A stretch of DNA of 31,550 nt from Thiopontia sp964415865 (lineage in GTDB: Bacteria > Pseudomonadota > Gammaproteobacteria > GCF-002020875), in contig CAYQBY010000020.1 of the NCBI GenBank assembly GCA_964415865.1, positions 1 through 31,550 on the forward strand, in the 5' to 3' direction. Positions 23,248-31,539 of the stretch are shown here, piece after piece. Position numbers and translations under genes: made by a program. How positions within the stretch are numbered: position 1 is the first letter of the stretch; every line of letters starts with the position of its first letter. Under the pieces are notes generated by a model. It had not been told where the DNA came from, did not search any database, and was given only the letters and a program-made list of their open reading frames with translations.

Positions 23248-23819
23248 TGCCTGTCGATCAGGATTGTGTGCCATCCACTATCCAGTTTCCATTCTGACCA
23301 TAGATAGGGGGTGTATACATAGGGACGAATTAATCCGGGCAGACGGGACGAGTCAATGGAGGAACGTATTTTTACCTGATATTTGCCTTCGTCAGAGAAC
23401 AGTGATTTATCAATGATCAATGCATCATGACGCATGGTCATTCTCTCAATAGCCTGCTCAATAGTGTCGTAGGTGCCGTGGGTATTATTCTTCAGGCTGA
23501 TAAGATAGTAGCGACCGGAAAACTCGTGGTAGCTAAGAACAAAGCGGTGTTCGCCATTTAAAACTGTTCTGTTTTTACGCCAAAAAGGGGTGATCTCCTC
23601 TACTATATATTCGGCAACAAAGGCGATCGGTATACCGTTTTTTAGGGCATCAATAACATCATCACCAAGCGCATAGAAGAACTCTGCATTAACCATATAG
23701 TTGTCGGCAGTTTCACGAATCTCGGGGTGAGTGATTGTAATCTCTCCGCTGGCAATAGAGCTGAACCATAGCAGAGCAATTGTTAGCAGCACGGATAGAG
23801 ACTGATACTTGGGATGCAT
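23244..23819 (-). CDS. DUF4390 exported protein
   Basis: The 191-residue protein has an N-terminal signal peptide (hydrophobic stretch about 8-22, likely cleavage near SIASG). A beta-rich domain follows with the DUF4390 features FFYALGDDVIDALKNGIPI, an EEITPFWRKNRT block and PYLWSEWKLDSGWHT. Members of this family commonly lie between rsmB and ntrY in gammaproteobacteria, as here. The function is unknown; a role as a periplasmic partner of the NtrY sensor is only a suggestion from position and coupling. Confidence 0.85.
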   Translation of the reverse strand: MHPKYQSLSVLLTIALLWFSSIASGEITITHPEIRETADNYMVNAEFFYALGDDVIDALKNGIPIAFVAEYIVEEITPFWRKNRTVLNGEHRFVLSYHEFSGRYYLISLKNNTHGTYDTIEQAIERMTMRHDALIIDKSLFSDEGKYQVKIRSSIDSSRLPGLIRPYVYTPYLWSEWKLDSGWHTILIDRQ

Positions 23820-23839
23820 AATATCCGGTATTCTATAGG

Positions 23840-25159
23840 TTAGTTGTTGGACAGTGCCTGTTTAACAAGTCGTGCATAGTAAAAGCCATCCATCCCCCTG
23901 TCGCCGGAAAGCACTTGTCTGCCAGACTCTGTAGGTTGGCCCCAGTCTGCCTCGATGGGGTGCAGAGAGGCCTCTGGGTGGTTAACCAGAAATGATTTAA
24001 TTTGCTCCTCGTTCTCTTCCGGAAAGATCGAACAGGTGGCATAGAGCAGTGTTCCCCCTTGTTTCAACATACCCCAACAGGACTCAAGAATATCATATTG
24101 GATCCTGACTAGTGCAGGGATATCCTCTTTTCTGCGGAGTAGCTTGATGTCGGGATTGCGACGAATAACCCCCGTGGCACTGCATGGGGCATCCACCAGA
24201 ATTCTGTCAAACAGATTGCCATCCCACCACTCCTGATCGGAGGCATCCCCCTTGATAACCGTTGCAGCAAGACCAAGACGCTCCATGTTTTCCTCAACTC
24301 TTTGCAGGCGGTCTGATTCATAGTCAAGTGCAACCAACTCCTTGATGTCAGGAGTTGTCTCAAGTATGTGTGCAGTTTTTCCCCCGGGAGCGGCACAGGC
24401 ATCAAGGACTCGCTCGTTTGGTTTGGCACCAAGCAGAAGTGCGGCCTGTTGTGGGGCCTCATCCTGTACAGAGACATCACCTGATTCAAACCCTGGTAAC
24501 AGAGATACGACAACCCCTCTCTCCAGGGTGATTGCGCCCTGACTGTTTACGCTTGCAGTAGCCTTAATCTGCAGCTCTTCCAATCTGGCCAGGTACTGAT
24601 CACGTGTCCCTTTCTGCAGGTTTACCCGTAATGTCATTGGAGGACGCTGATTATTGCTGGAGAGAGTACGTTCCCAATCATTGGGCCACGCCTGCTGCAA
24701 TGATTTGATGATCCAGTCAGGATGGTTGGTTTTGGCTGTAAGGTTTTGTTTGCTCTCCTCAATAAGTGATTGTTGCTCACGTTGAAAACGGCGCAATACC
24801 GCATTCACTACTCCACGAGCCCACTTTTTTTTCAGGACAAGGGTGGCATTTACGGTTTCAGAGAGTACAGCATGGGGAGGGGTGCGCATAAAGTTGAGCT
24901 GATAAATCCCCCCCAGAATCAGGGCATGCAGGTCGCCATCCTTTTTCTTGAAGGGACGCTTTAGTAGTTTTTTGCTGATTGCCTCTAATTGAAAAAAGTT
25001 GCGTAGCACTCCGTAGCTGATCTCCTGAGCCAGTGCTCGGTCAGAGGGCTCCAGGGACTGAGTTGCCTGGGGCAAGGTGGCAGAGAGTGAGCGATGGTGA
25101 AAAATGACACCTTCAACAGCTTTGGCTGCAGCAGCACGCGGGCTCCATTGACTGCTCAT
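23840..25159 (-). CDS. rsmB: 16S rRNA (cytosine(967)-C5)-methyltransferase
   Basis: RsmB (Sun) methylates C967 of 16S rRNA. The 439-residue protein has a NusB-like N-terminal RNA-binding domain (about 1-135) and a SAM-dependent domain. ACAAPGGKTAHILE is the SAM motif. The two catalytic cysteines are in DAPCSATGVIRRNPD and YATCSIFPEENEEQ. Its ATG overlaps the fmt stop (ATGA), and DUF4390 follows after 20 bases. Confidence 0.96.
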   Translation of the reverse strand: MSSQWSPRAAAAKAVEGVIFHHRSLSATLPQATQSLEPSDRALAQEISYGVLRNFFQLEAISKKLLKRPFKKKDGDLHALILGGIYQLNFMRTPPHAVLSETVNATLVLKKKWARGVVNAVLRRFQREQQSLIEESKQNLTAKTNHPDWIIKSLQQAWPNDWERTLSSNNQRPPMTLRVNLQKGTRDQYLARLEELQIKATASVNSQGAITLERGVVVSLLPGFESGDVSVQDEAPQQAALLLGAKPNERVLDACAAPGGKTAHILETTPDIKELVALDYESDRLQRVEENMERLGLAATVIKGDASDQEWWDGNLFDRILVDAPCSATGVIRRNPDIKLLRRKEDIPALVRIQYDILESCWGMLKQGGTLLYATCSIFPEENEEQIKSFLVNHPEASLHPIEADWGQPTESGRQVLSGDRGMDGFYYARLVKQALSNN

Positions 25160-26103
25160 AAACCGAACTGCAAGCCAGACGCTTTCAGCTGAGGGCGTGC
25201 ATTGAGAAAATCAGTGGTAGACATTGGTCGTTTCCCCGGTAGTTGTAGCTCAAGAATACGCAAGACACCATCTGCTGTGGCAACATCAATACCATCTGCA
25301 GAGATATGGACAGTAGTTCCGGCAGGCGTGTTGTGTATAGATGAAGTTAATTCTGCAATAGCTCCCTTCCAGATTCGAACAACTTTTCCATCCCATGTTG
25401 TCTGTGCTACAGGCCATGGATTGAAGGCATTGATCTTCTGCAAGATTTGTTGAGCGCTATCCTGCCAATCGATGTTTGCCTCACTTTTGCTAAGCTTTTC
25501 AGCATAGGTTACATCGTCCTCATTTTGTGGCTCTGGAGTTAGTTTTTGTTCTTCGATTTGCTGGATTGTCTCTAGCAGAGCATCGGCTCCCATTGTGGCC
25601 AGACGATCATGGAGTTTTTGAGCGTTGTCTGTGGGCAGAATTGGGGTGGTGGCCTTACTCAGCATATCACCGGTATCGAGCCCCTCATCCATCTGCATTA
25701 TGGTAACCCCGGACTCACTATCTCCGGCAAGAATAGCACGTTGAATTGGGGCTGCACCGCGCCAACGCGGGAGTAGTGATGCATGAATATTGAGGCAGCC
25801 AAAATGGGGTGCCTGTAAAACCTCTGGCGGGAGAATCAATCCATAGGCAACAACAACCATCAGATCTGCCTGTAAAGACGCAAGTTTGTCCTGCTCATCA
25901 CAATCACGCAGCGTCACTGGTTGAAGTACAGTAATTCCCGCATCTACTGCCCGCTCTTTTACCGGACTTGCCTTCAGTTTTCGTCCTCGTCCTGCCGGAC
26001 GATCAGGCTGGGTATATACAGCAACCACCTCATGAGAAGATGCTAAAAGTGCATCAAGAGCAGAGACAGAAAAATCTGGTGTGCCGGCAAAGATAATCCT
26101 CAT
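25156..26103 (-). CDS. fmt: Methionyl-tRNA formyltransferase
   Basis: Fmt formylates initiator methionyl-tRNA using 10-formyltetrahydrofolate. The protein begins MRIIFAGTPDFSVSALDAL. It carries the folate-site motif CLNIHASLLPRWRGAAPIQ with the catalytic Asn and His, and DEGLDTGDM with the catalytic Asp. A C-terminal OB-fold domain covers about 205-315. The start is ATG 26103, overlapping the def stop by one base (TGATG). A GTG three bases upstream (26106) is in frame but less likely. Confidence 0.97.
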   Translation of the reverse strand: MRIIFAGTPDFSVSALDALLASSHEVVAVYTQPDRPAGRGRKLKASPVKERAVDAGITVLQPVTLRDCDEQDKLASLQADLMVVVAYGLILPPEVLQAPHFGCLNIHASLLPRWRGAAPIQRAILAGDSESGVTIMQMDEGLDTGDMLSKATTPILPTDNAQKLHDRLATMGADALLETIQQIEEQKLTPEPQNEDDVTYAEKLSKSEANIDWQDSAQQILQKINAFNPWPVAQTTWDGKVVRIWKGAIAELTSSIHNTPAGTTVHISADGIDVATADGVLRILELQLPGKRPMSTTDFLNARPQLKASGLQFGL

Positions 26104-26606
26104 CACATAGTCTCTTTACGCTGTTTTTCCATCTTTTTACGAATACGCTGCTGCTTTAGTCGGGAGAGTTTGTCTACAAATAGCTTCCCCTCAAGATGCT
26201 CCAGTTCATGCTGTATGCATACGGCCAAAACACCCTCGGCCTCAATCTCCTGCTTCTTCCCCTCGCGATCCAGTGCCTGCACGGTCACTTTTTCAGCACG
26301 AACAACAGACTCATAAATGCCCGGCACAGAGAGACATCCCTCCTCATTAGCCTCTTTGCCCTCAGAACTGGTGATTACAGGGTTGATAAGACAGACCGGT
26401 TGGTTCTTCTCCTCGGATATATCGATAACCACGATACTGTGTGGATTGTTGACCTGAACCGAAGCAAGCCCGATGCCTGGAGCGGCATACATGGTCTCAA
26501 ACATATCATCTACACACTGCCGCACTTCATTGGTAACAGATTCTACCGGAGTGCTTTTTTTCCGTAGTCGCGGGTCTGGATGTTTCAGGATTTCTAACAA
26601 CGCCAT
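26103..26606 (-). CDS. def: Peptide deformylase
   Basis: Def removes the N-formyl group from new proteins. The 167-residue metalloenzyme shows the three family motifs: GIGLASVQV (usual form GIGLAATQV), EEGCLSVPG with the metal-binding Cys, and QHELEHLEGKLF with the HExxH ligands. The lysine-rich C-terminus is normal. It opens the long minus-strand operon and is divergent from dprA across about 92 bases. Confidence 0.97.
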   Translation of the reverse strand: MALLEILKHPDPRLRKKSTPVESVTNEVRQCVDDMFETMYAAPGIGLASVQVNNPHSIVVIDISEEKNQPVCLINPVITSSEGKEANEEGCLSVPGIYESVVRAEKVTVQALDREGKKQEIEAEGVLAVCIQHELEHLEGKLFVDKLSRLKQQRIRKKMEKQRKETM

Positions 26607-26698
26607 AATTTTTCGTTCATAATGGTAAAAATTTAGTGCAATGGTATCTTAAAGAGAGAGGTTAGTACCAATCATGGAAGAGGTTAATGGAGGATCTC

Positions 26699-27817
26699 AT
26701 GGATAGAACTTCTGCATGGTTAACTCTTTACCACGCTCCGTCAGTTGGCCCTGTCACTTTTCGTCGCGCGCTGGATTATTTTGGCTCACCAGAGGAGGTT
26801 CTACAGAGCAATAATGCGCTGTTAAGCAGGTCCGGGGTATTTAAAAAACAGGCAATCGATTTCCTGACGCAAGCAGATGCCAAGAGAGCCCTCTCAATCA
26901 AAAAGGATCTGCAGTGGCTTGAGGGTGATGATGCCCATGTTATTCTCTTGGAGAGTGAGGATTATCCGCAGTTACTGAAAGAGATTCCCGACCCACCACC
27001 GTTGCTGTTTGTTCGGGGCAACACCGATGCATTGCTATTTCCGCAGCTTGCAATAGTTGGTAGCCGCAATCCGGATGTTGTTGGGAAGGAGATAGCACGA
27101 GATTTTGCACGCAGGTTGGCACACGCAGGCTTGACTATAACCAGCGGAATGGCTCTGGGGATTGATGCAGAGGCGCATTGGGGAGCGTTAGAGAGCGGCA
27201 AGACCATTGCGGTTACAGGTACAGGGCTGGATCGTGTCTATCCGGCAAGAAACCGTGATCTGGCGCATGAAATAGTAAAGCAGGGGGCAATTGTTTCGGA
27301 GTTTGCTGTTGGCACAGAGCCACGGCCAGAGAATTTTCCACGCAGAAATCGGATTATTAGTGGTCTTTCCATAGGAACCCTTGTTGTTCAGGCTGCCAGA
27401 AAGAGTGGGTCACTGATTACAGCGCGCATGTCGATGGAGCAGGGGCGTGAGGTTTTTGCAATTCCAGGATCTATTCATAACCCTCTGGCACGCGGCAGTC
27501 ATCTATTGATCCGTCAGGGGGCAAAATTAGTAGAGACAACAGAAGACATTGTTGAGGAGCTTGGAGGTATGTTGAATCTGCTGAAAGAACAGCTAATGGA
27601 GCAGGTACACTCAGGAGAAGATATCGCGAAAAACGATATTGATCCTGAGACCGAGCAGGTATTAAACGTAATTGGCTATGAGACTATATTGGTTGACCAG
27701 GTTGTTGAGATTTGTGGATTGACTACAGAGGCTGTCTCCTCGATCATAATGCGTCTTGAGATTCAGGGAGAGGTTGCCACCGCACCTGGTGGACGGGTGA
27801 TGCGACTACAAAAGTAG
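26699..27817 (+). CDS. dprA: DNA-protecting protein DprA
   Basis: DprA binds incoming single-stranded DNA and loads RecA in natural transformation. The product of about 372 residues has an N-terminal helical domain. The Rossmann-like DprA core follows, with IVGSRNPD, TSGMALGIDAEAH, GTGLDRVYPARN, FPRRNRIISGLS, the VVQAARKSGSLITA segment and FAIPGSI. A C-terminal winged helix covers about 305-370. The start is placed at ATG 26699 because GGAGG at 26689-26693 lies five bases before it; ATG 26687 is in frame but overlaps that site. It is upstream of topA, a common gammaproteobacterial arrangement. Confidence 0.95.
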   Translation: MDRTSAWLTLYHAPSVGPVTFRRALDYFGSPEEVLQSNNALLSRSGVFKKQAIDFLTQADAKRALSIKKDLQWLEGDDAHVILLESEDYPQLLKEIPDPPPLLFVRGNTDALLFPQLAIVGSRNPDVVGKEIARDFARRLAHAGLTITSGMALGIDAEAHWGALESGKTIAVTGTGLDRVYPARNRDLAHEIVKQGAIVSEFAVGTEPRPENFPRRNRIISGLSIGTLVVQAARKSGSLITARMSMEQGREVFAIPGSIHNPLARGSHLLIRQGAKLVETTEDIVEELGGMLNLLKEQLMEQVHSGEDIAKNDIDPETEQVLNVIGYETILVDQVVEICGLTTEAVSSIIMRLEIQGEVATAPGGRVMRLQK

Positions 27818-27821
27818 GAAA

Positions 27822-27855
27822 ATCATATACCTTCAAGGGAAATTTTGTATATGAT
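27822..27855. repeat. Inverted repeat between dprA and topA
   Basis: ATCATATAC (27822-27830) and GTATATGAT (27847-27855) are perfect 9-bp inverted repeats, 16 bases apart, starting four bases after the dprA stop. No T-run follows, so a typical intrinsic terminator is unlikely. The arms are AT-rich, and an operator or a supercoiling-sensitive structure before topA is possible. Confidence 0.45.
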
Positions 27856-27897
27856 GGCGCCCCTGAACTATAGCACCAGAATTTGTGAGTCATATTT

Positions 27898-30540
27898 GTG
27901 AGTAAAAATCTCGTTATCGTAGAGTCTCCTGCGAAAGCAAAAACTATCGAGAAGTTCCTCGGAGAGGGATTCACGGTGATGTCCAGTTATGGCCATATTC
28001 GTGACCTGGCAGGTAAGGGAATGTCGGTTGATATTGATAACGGATTTGAGCCTGATTATGCAGTTAGTGAGGATAAAACCAAAGTAATCAACGAGTTAAA
28101 GAGGGCGTCAAAAAAGGCATCTATGGTCTGGCTGGCGTCAGACGAGGATCGCGAAGGAGAGGCTATTGCCTGGCATCTGGAGGAGGTGTTGGGGCTTGAT
28201 GAGGATAACAGTCAGCGTATTGTATTTCACGAGATTACCAAGCCGGCAATTCTGGAGGCGATCAAGAATCCTCGTCAGATCAATCGTGACTTGGTGGATG
28301 GACAGCAGGCACGTCGCATTCTTGACCGCTTGGTCGGGTTTGAGCTCTCGCCAGTGTTATGGAAAAAGATTCAGACTGGATTATCTGCAGGGCGTGTACA
28401 GTCGGTTGCGGTGCGAATTGTGGTGGAACGTGAGCGAGAGATTGAGGCATTTGTTCCGGTCTCATCCTTTAAAGTCACAGCGCAGCTCTCAAACCAGCAT
28501 GGAGAGGTTGTAGAGGCTAAGCTACCAAAAGATCGTCAAGGCATTGAGGATGCAGAGAGTTTTCTCTCAAGGATCAATGGTGCCTCATTCCAGATCAGCA
28601 GGATTGAAAAAAAGCCTGCAAAACGCTCCCCACGAGCTCCGTTTACCACGTCTACTCTGCAACAAGAGGCATCTCAACGGCTGGGTTTTTCTGTGCGGCA
28701 AACCATGATGGTTGCGCAGCGTCTGTATGAGGCAGGCAAGATTACATATATGCGAACGGACTCGGTCAACCTCTCAGAGCTTGCTCATGAGCAGGCTGCC
28801 GAGGTGATTCAGGGTAGTTTTGGTTCGGATTATCTGCAGCGCCGTCAATACAAAACCAAATCTGCCAGTGCGCAGGAAGCGCATGAGGCAATTCGCCCAA
28901 CAGACTTTGCTAAAGCTGAGGTCAAGGGTGAGAAAAATGAGAGGCGCCTGTATGAACTGATATGGCAACGAACTATTGCCTCACAGATGGCAGATGCGCG
29001 ACTTGAGCGCACAACAGCTACCATAGATATCTCAACTGTGGAGGAGTCACTGGTAGCAAAAGGAGAGATCCTGGTTTTTGATGGATTCCTTAAGGTCTAT
29101 CAGGATCGTGGTAAAGAGGATGCAAAGCGGTTGCCAGATATGAATGAGGGCGAATCATTACAGTTGGCTGTGATGCGAGCACAAGAGTCATTCACAAGGC
29201 CGCCAGCACGTTTTACCGAGGCCAGTCTGGTGAAGAAATTAGAGGAGTTGGGGATCGGTCGACCATCCACTTACGCCCCAACAATCTCAACTATCCAGAA
29301 TCGTGGCTACGTCTCACGCGGGGAGCGTGATGGGGTTGAACGAACCGTGCGTATTCTAGCGCTGCATGGAGAGCAGATTCTCAATGAGGATCGAACCGAA
29401 ATGACAGGTTCAGACAAAGGAAAGTTGATCCCTCAGGATATTGCCGGGGTGGTAACAGATTTTCTGGTAAAACACTTTTCAGAGGTCGTGGACTACAACT
29501 TTACTGCTCGGGTTGAATCAGAATTTGATGAGATTGCTGCCGGCGAGCTGGGTTGGCGAGAGATGTTGGCCAGCTTTTATGAGCCATTCCACAAGGATAT
29601 TGAAGGGGCTGCAGACATCTCCAGAGAGGAGGCGTCACAGACCAGACACCTGGGAGTTGACCCAAAAACAGGACGGCCAGTAAGTGTAAAGATTGGTCGC
29701 TTTGGTACCTACGCACAGATTGGCACCAAGGATGATGAAGAGAAACCACTTTTTGCAGGACTACGTCCTGATCAACGCAAGGACAGCGTAACTCTTGAGG
29801 ACGTACTGCCTCTATTTGAGCTGCCACGTCAGCTTGGGGTTACCCCGGCTGGCGAGACAGTTATGGTCAATGCGGGCCGCTTTGGCCCCTACGCAGGGTT
29901 TGTTGATGAGGTGGTGCGTGACTATCTTCTGGAAAACGAGATTAAAGGGATAGATCTGGTAGCACAGAATGTCTCAATTGAACCCGAGGATCCGCACACT
30001 ATTGAGCTTGAACAGGTTTTGGAATTTATTGCCAAAAAGAAAGAGTCTGATGCTGAAAAAGAGATCCGTGTGTTTGAAGGCTCCCCAATTCAAGTGCTCG
30101 ATGGAAGATGGGGGCCATTTATTACCAATGGCTTCAAAAATGTAAAGCCACCTGCCGACACAGAGCCGGAAACACTGACCCTGAAAGAGTGTGAGGAGCT
30201 TCTGGATGCGAGCGATAAAGAGCGGAAACGTCTCTCCAAACAGGTCCATGGGGGCGGCTTTACCCTCCTGAGAGAGCCTGCAACTACCCCTCCAGACGCC
30301 ACCATTAAGGTTAAAGAGGGTAAGCTTGAGAAGGCAATGGACATGGTTGCTGATCTTGAGTCACAAGGTAAATCAATTCGTCTGATCTCTGCCAATGGTG
30401 CAGCTGCCATTAGAATGGCAAACAAGCGCAAGGCAACGGCTACCAGCAAGAAGAAGGCTGCACCAAAGAAAAAAGCAGCCAAAAAGAAACGGGCGGCAAA
30501 GAAGAAGAGAGCAAAGAAAAAGGCTGTCAAAAAAACATAA
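27898..30540 (+). CDS. topA: DNA topoisomerase I (omega protein)
   Basis: TopA relaxes negative supercoils. The 880-residue protein starts at GTG 27898 with NLVIVESPAKAKTIEKFLG. The TOPRIM acidic triad is Asp82/Glu83/Asp84 in SDEDREGEAIAWH. The catalytic Tyr284 is in ITYMRTDSVNLS. After the toroidal core come three C-terminal repeats (LGVDPKTGRPV.., LGVTPAGETVM.., FEGSPIQVLDGRWGPF). The zinc ribbons of E. coli TopA are absent: I see no CxxC pair. The last roughly 40 residues are a Lys/Ala-rich tail resembling histone H1, probably for nonspecific DNA binding. Confidence 0.97.
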   Translation: MSKNLVIVESPAKAKTIEKFLGEGFTVMSSYGHIRDLAGKGMSVDIDNGFEPDYAVSEDKTKVINELKRASKKASMVWLASDEDREGEAIAWHLEEVLGLDEDNSQRIVFHEITKPAILEAIKNPRQINRDLVDGQQARRILDRLVGFELSPVLWKKIQTGLSAGRVQSVAVRIVVEREREIEAFVPVSSFKVTAQLSNQHGEVVEAKLPKDRQGIEDAESFLSRINGASFQISRIEKKPAKRSPRAPFTTSTLQQEASQRLGFSVRQTMMVAQRLYEAGKITYMRTDSVNLSELAHEQAAEVIQGSFGSDYLQRRQYKTKSASAQEAHEAIRPTDFAKAEVKGEKNERRLYELIWQRTIASQMADARLERTTATIDISTVEESLVAKGEILVFDGFLKVYQDRGKEDAKRLPDMNEGESLQLAVMRAQESFTRPPARFTEASLVKKLEELGIGRPSTYAPTISTIQNRGYVSRGERDGVERTVRILALHGEQILNEDRTEMTGSDKGKLIPQDIAGVVTDFLVKHFSEVVDYNFTARVESEFDEIAAGELGWREMLASFYEPFHKDIEGAADISREEASQTRHLGVDPKTGRPVSVKIGRFGTYAQIGTKDDEEKPLFAGLRPDQRKDSVTLEDVLPLFELPRQLGVTPAGETVMVNAGRFGPYAGFVDEVVRDYLLENEIKGIDLVAQNVSIEPEDPHTIELEQVLEFIAKKKESDAEKEIRVFEGSPIQVLDGRWGPFITNGFKNVKPPADTEPETLTLKECEELLDASDKERKRLSKQVHGGGFTLLREPATTPPDATIKVKEGKLEKAMDMVADLESQGKSIRLISANGAAAIRMANKRKATATSKKKAAPKKKAAKKKRAAKKKRAKKKAVKKT

Positions 30541-30557
30541 ACAACATGTAAGAAGTT

Positions 30558-30579
30558 GCTCCATCTCAACATGTGGAGC
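30558..30579 (+). other. Weak hairpin between topA and purE
   Basis: GCTCCA (30558-30563) and TGGAGC (30574-30579) can pair around ten bases, followed by only a poor T-run (CTGTTTAAT). It might be a weak terminator or attenuator before purE. Direct copies of CAACATGT (30542-30549 and 30567-30574) are also present. Little weight should be put on it. Confidence 0.25.
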
Positions 30580-30600
30580 CTGTTTAATAGGGAAAATAAA

Positions 30601-31104
30601 ATGTCTGAAAAATTTGTAGCTGTACTAATGGGGTCTGACTCAGACCTTCCTACCATGCAAGCATGTCTGGATATTCTGAAAAAACTGGATATCTCCTATG
30701 AGGTAAAAATCACATCTGCACACCGTACTCCAGGAATCACCCACGACTATGTAAAGGGTGCTGATAAGAGAGGATGTGGAGTCTTTATTGCTGCCGCCGG
30801 ACTAGCTGCACACCTTGCAGGGGCAGTAGCAGCGGCCACTACCAAGCCGGTCATTGGGGTACCAATGAATGGGGCGCTGGAGGGGATGGATTCACTGCTC
30901 TCAACAGTACAGATGCCTGGCGGCATCCCGGTAGCAACCGTGGCTATTGGTAAACATGGTGCAAAGAACTCAGCCTATCTTGCAGCGCAGATTCTGGCAA
31001 CAGCAGATGAGTCACTGGCTACGCGTCTTATTAATGAGCGCGAGGCAAACTCGCAGGCAGTACAGGCAGCAGATGCAAAACTGCAGGAGCAGTTAAAAGG
31101 ATAG
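30601..31104 (+). CDS. purE: N5-carboxyaminoimidazole ribonucleotide mutase
   Basis: PurE class I moves the carboxyl group of N5-CAIR to give CAIR in purine synthesis. The 167-residue protein has VLMGSDSDLPTMQ at the start, SAHRTPGITHDY with the catalytic histidine, AAAGLAAHLAGAVA and the PVIGVPM segment. The start is ATG 30601; an in-frame ATG 45 bases upstream would add residues unlike the family. purK, its usual partner, does not follow in the window. Confidence 0.96.
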   Translation: MSEKFVAVLMGSDSDLPTMQACLDILKKLDISYEVKITSAHRTPGITHDYVKGADKRGCGVFIAAAGLAAHLAGAVAAATTKPVIGVPMNGALEGMDSLLSTVQMPGGIPVATVAIGKHGAKNSAYLAAQILATADESLATRLINEREANSQAVQAADAKLQEQLKG

Positions 31105-31138
31105 GTTTTTCATTCTCTAGCATTAACTGGCAGAAAGA

Positions 31139-31510
31139 ATGCAGATCATAGTACGATTTCTACTGCTGTCTGCCGTATTAACCATCTTGGGATGTGAATT
31201 GATTCATGACAACTCAATTGAGTATGGCGAATCAAAACTCTATTTCACAAAGCTGATAAAACAGGCTGAGGCTAAACGCTTGGGTGACTTCCTCTCTTCT
31301 CAGGGAGTGTTTAATGGCAAAAAGAAACTATTTCAGCTCGATAAGAGCGGCAACACATATAAGCTTAATGCTGCTGTAAAAGGCGATATGGGAAGTGACC
31401 GACAGGTTATTGCAGCCATCATGGAGATGGCTAATGCAATCTCACAGCACTCATTCGATGGTGCACCAGTTGAGATTCTGCTAACAGATAACAAGTTTAA
31501 CCAGTTATAA
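31139..31510 (+). CDS. Predicted small lipoprotein, function unknown
   Basis: The 123-residue product has a lipoprotein signal: basic Arg6, a hydrophobic core, and a lipobox-like ILGC with Cys19 as the lipidated residue. The Leu at the -2 position is unusual, so lipidation is likely but not certain. The mature part (about 105 residues) is mixed charged sequence with no motif I recognise. It includes a GVFNGKKKLFQLDKSGNTYK stretch and an ILLTDNKFNQL end. It lies 34 bases after purE on the same strand. Retention signal: Glu20 after the Cys, so outer-membrane sorting is expected under the usual +2 rule. Confidence 0.7.
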   Translation: MQIIVRFLLLSAVLTILGCELIHDNSIEYGESKLYFTKLIKQAEAKRLGDFLSSQGVFNGKKKLFQLDKSGNTYKLNAAVKGDMGSDRQVIAAIMEMANAISQHSFDGAPVEILLTDNKFNQL

Positions 31511-31518
31511 ATATTTCA

Positions 31519-31539
31519 CTTCACTCTAGAGTGGTGAAG
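31519..31539. repeat. Palindrome after the lipoprotein gene
   Basis: CACTCTAGAGTG at 31522-31533 is a perfect 12-bp palindrome, flanked by CTTCAC...GTGAAG (31519-31524, 31534-31539) that can pair instead. It follows the lipoprotein stop by eight bases. No T-run is seen before the window ends, so terminator function is uncertain. Confidence 0.35.

Noticed and set aside
26674..26706. Ten-codon open frame overlapping the dprA start, considered as a leader peptide
   Set aside because: It has no ribosome binding site of its own, and the GGAGG inside it serves the dprA ATG at 26699.
30090..30656. Minus-strand frame opposite the topA end, rich in Phe and Ala
   Set aside because: The Phe/Leu run is the antisense of the lysine tail of topA.
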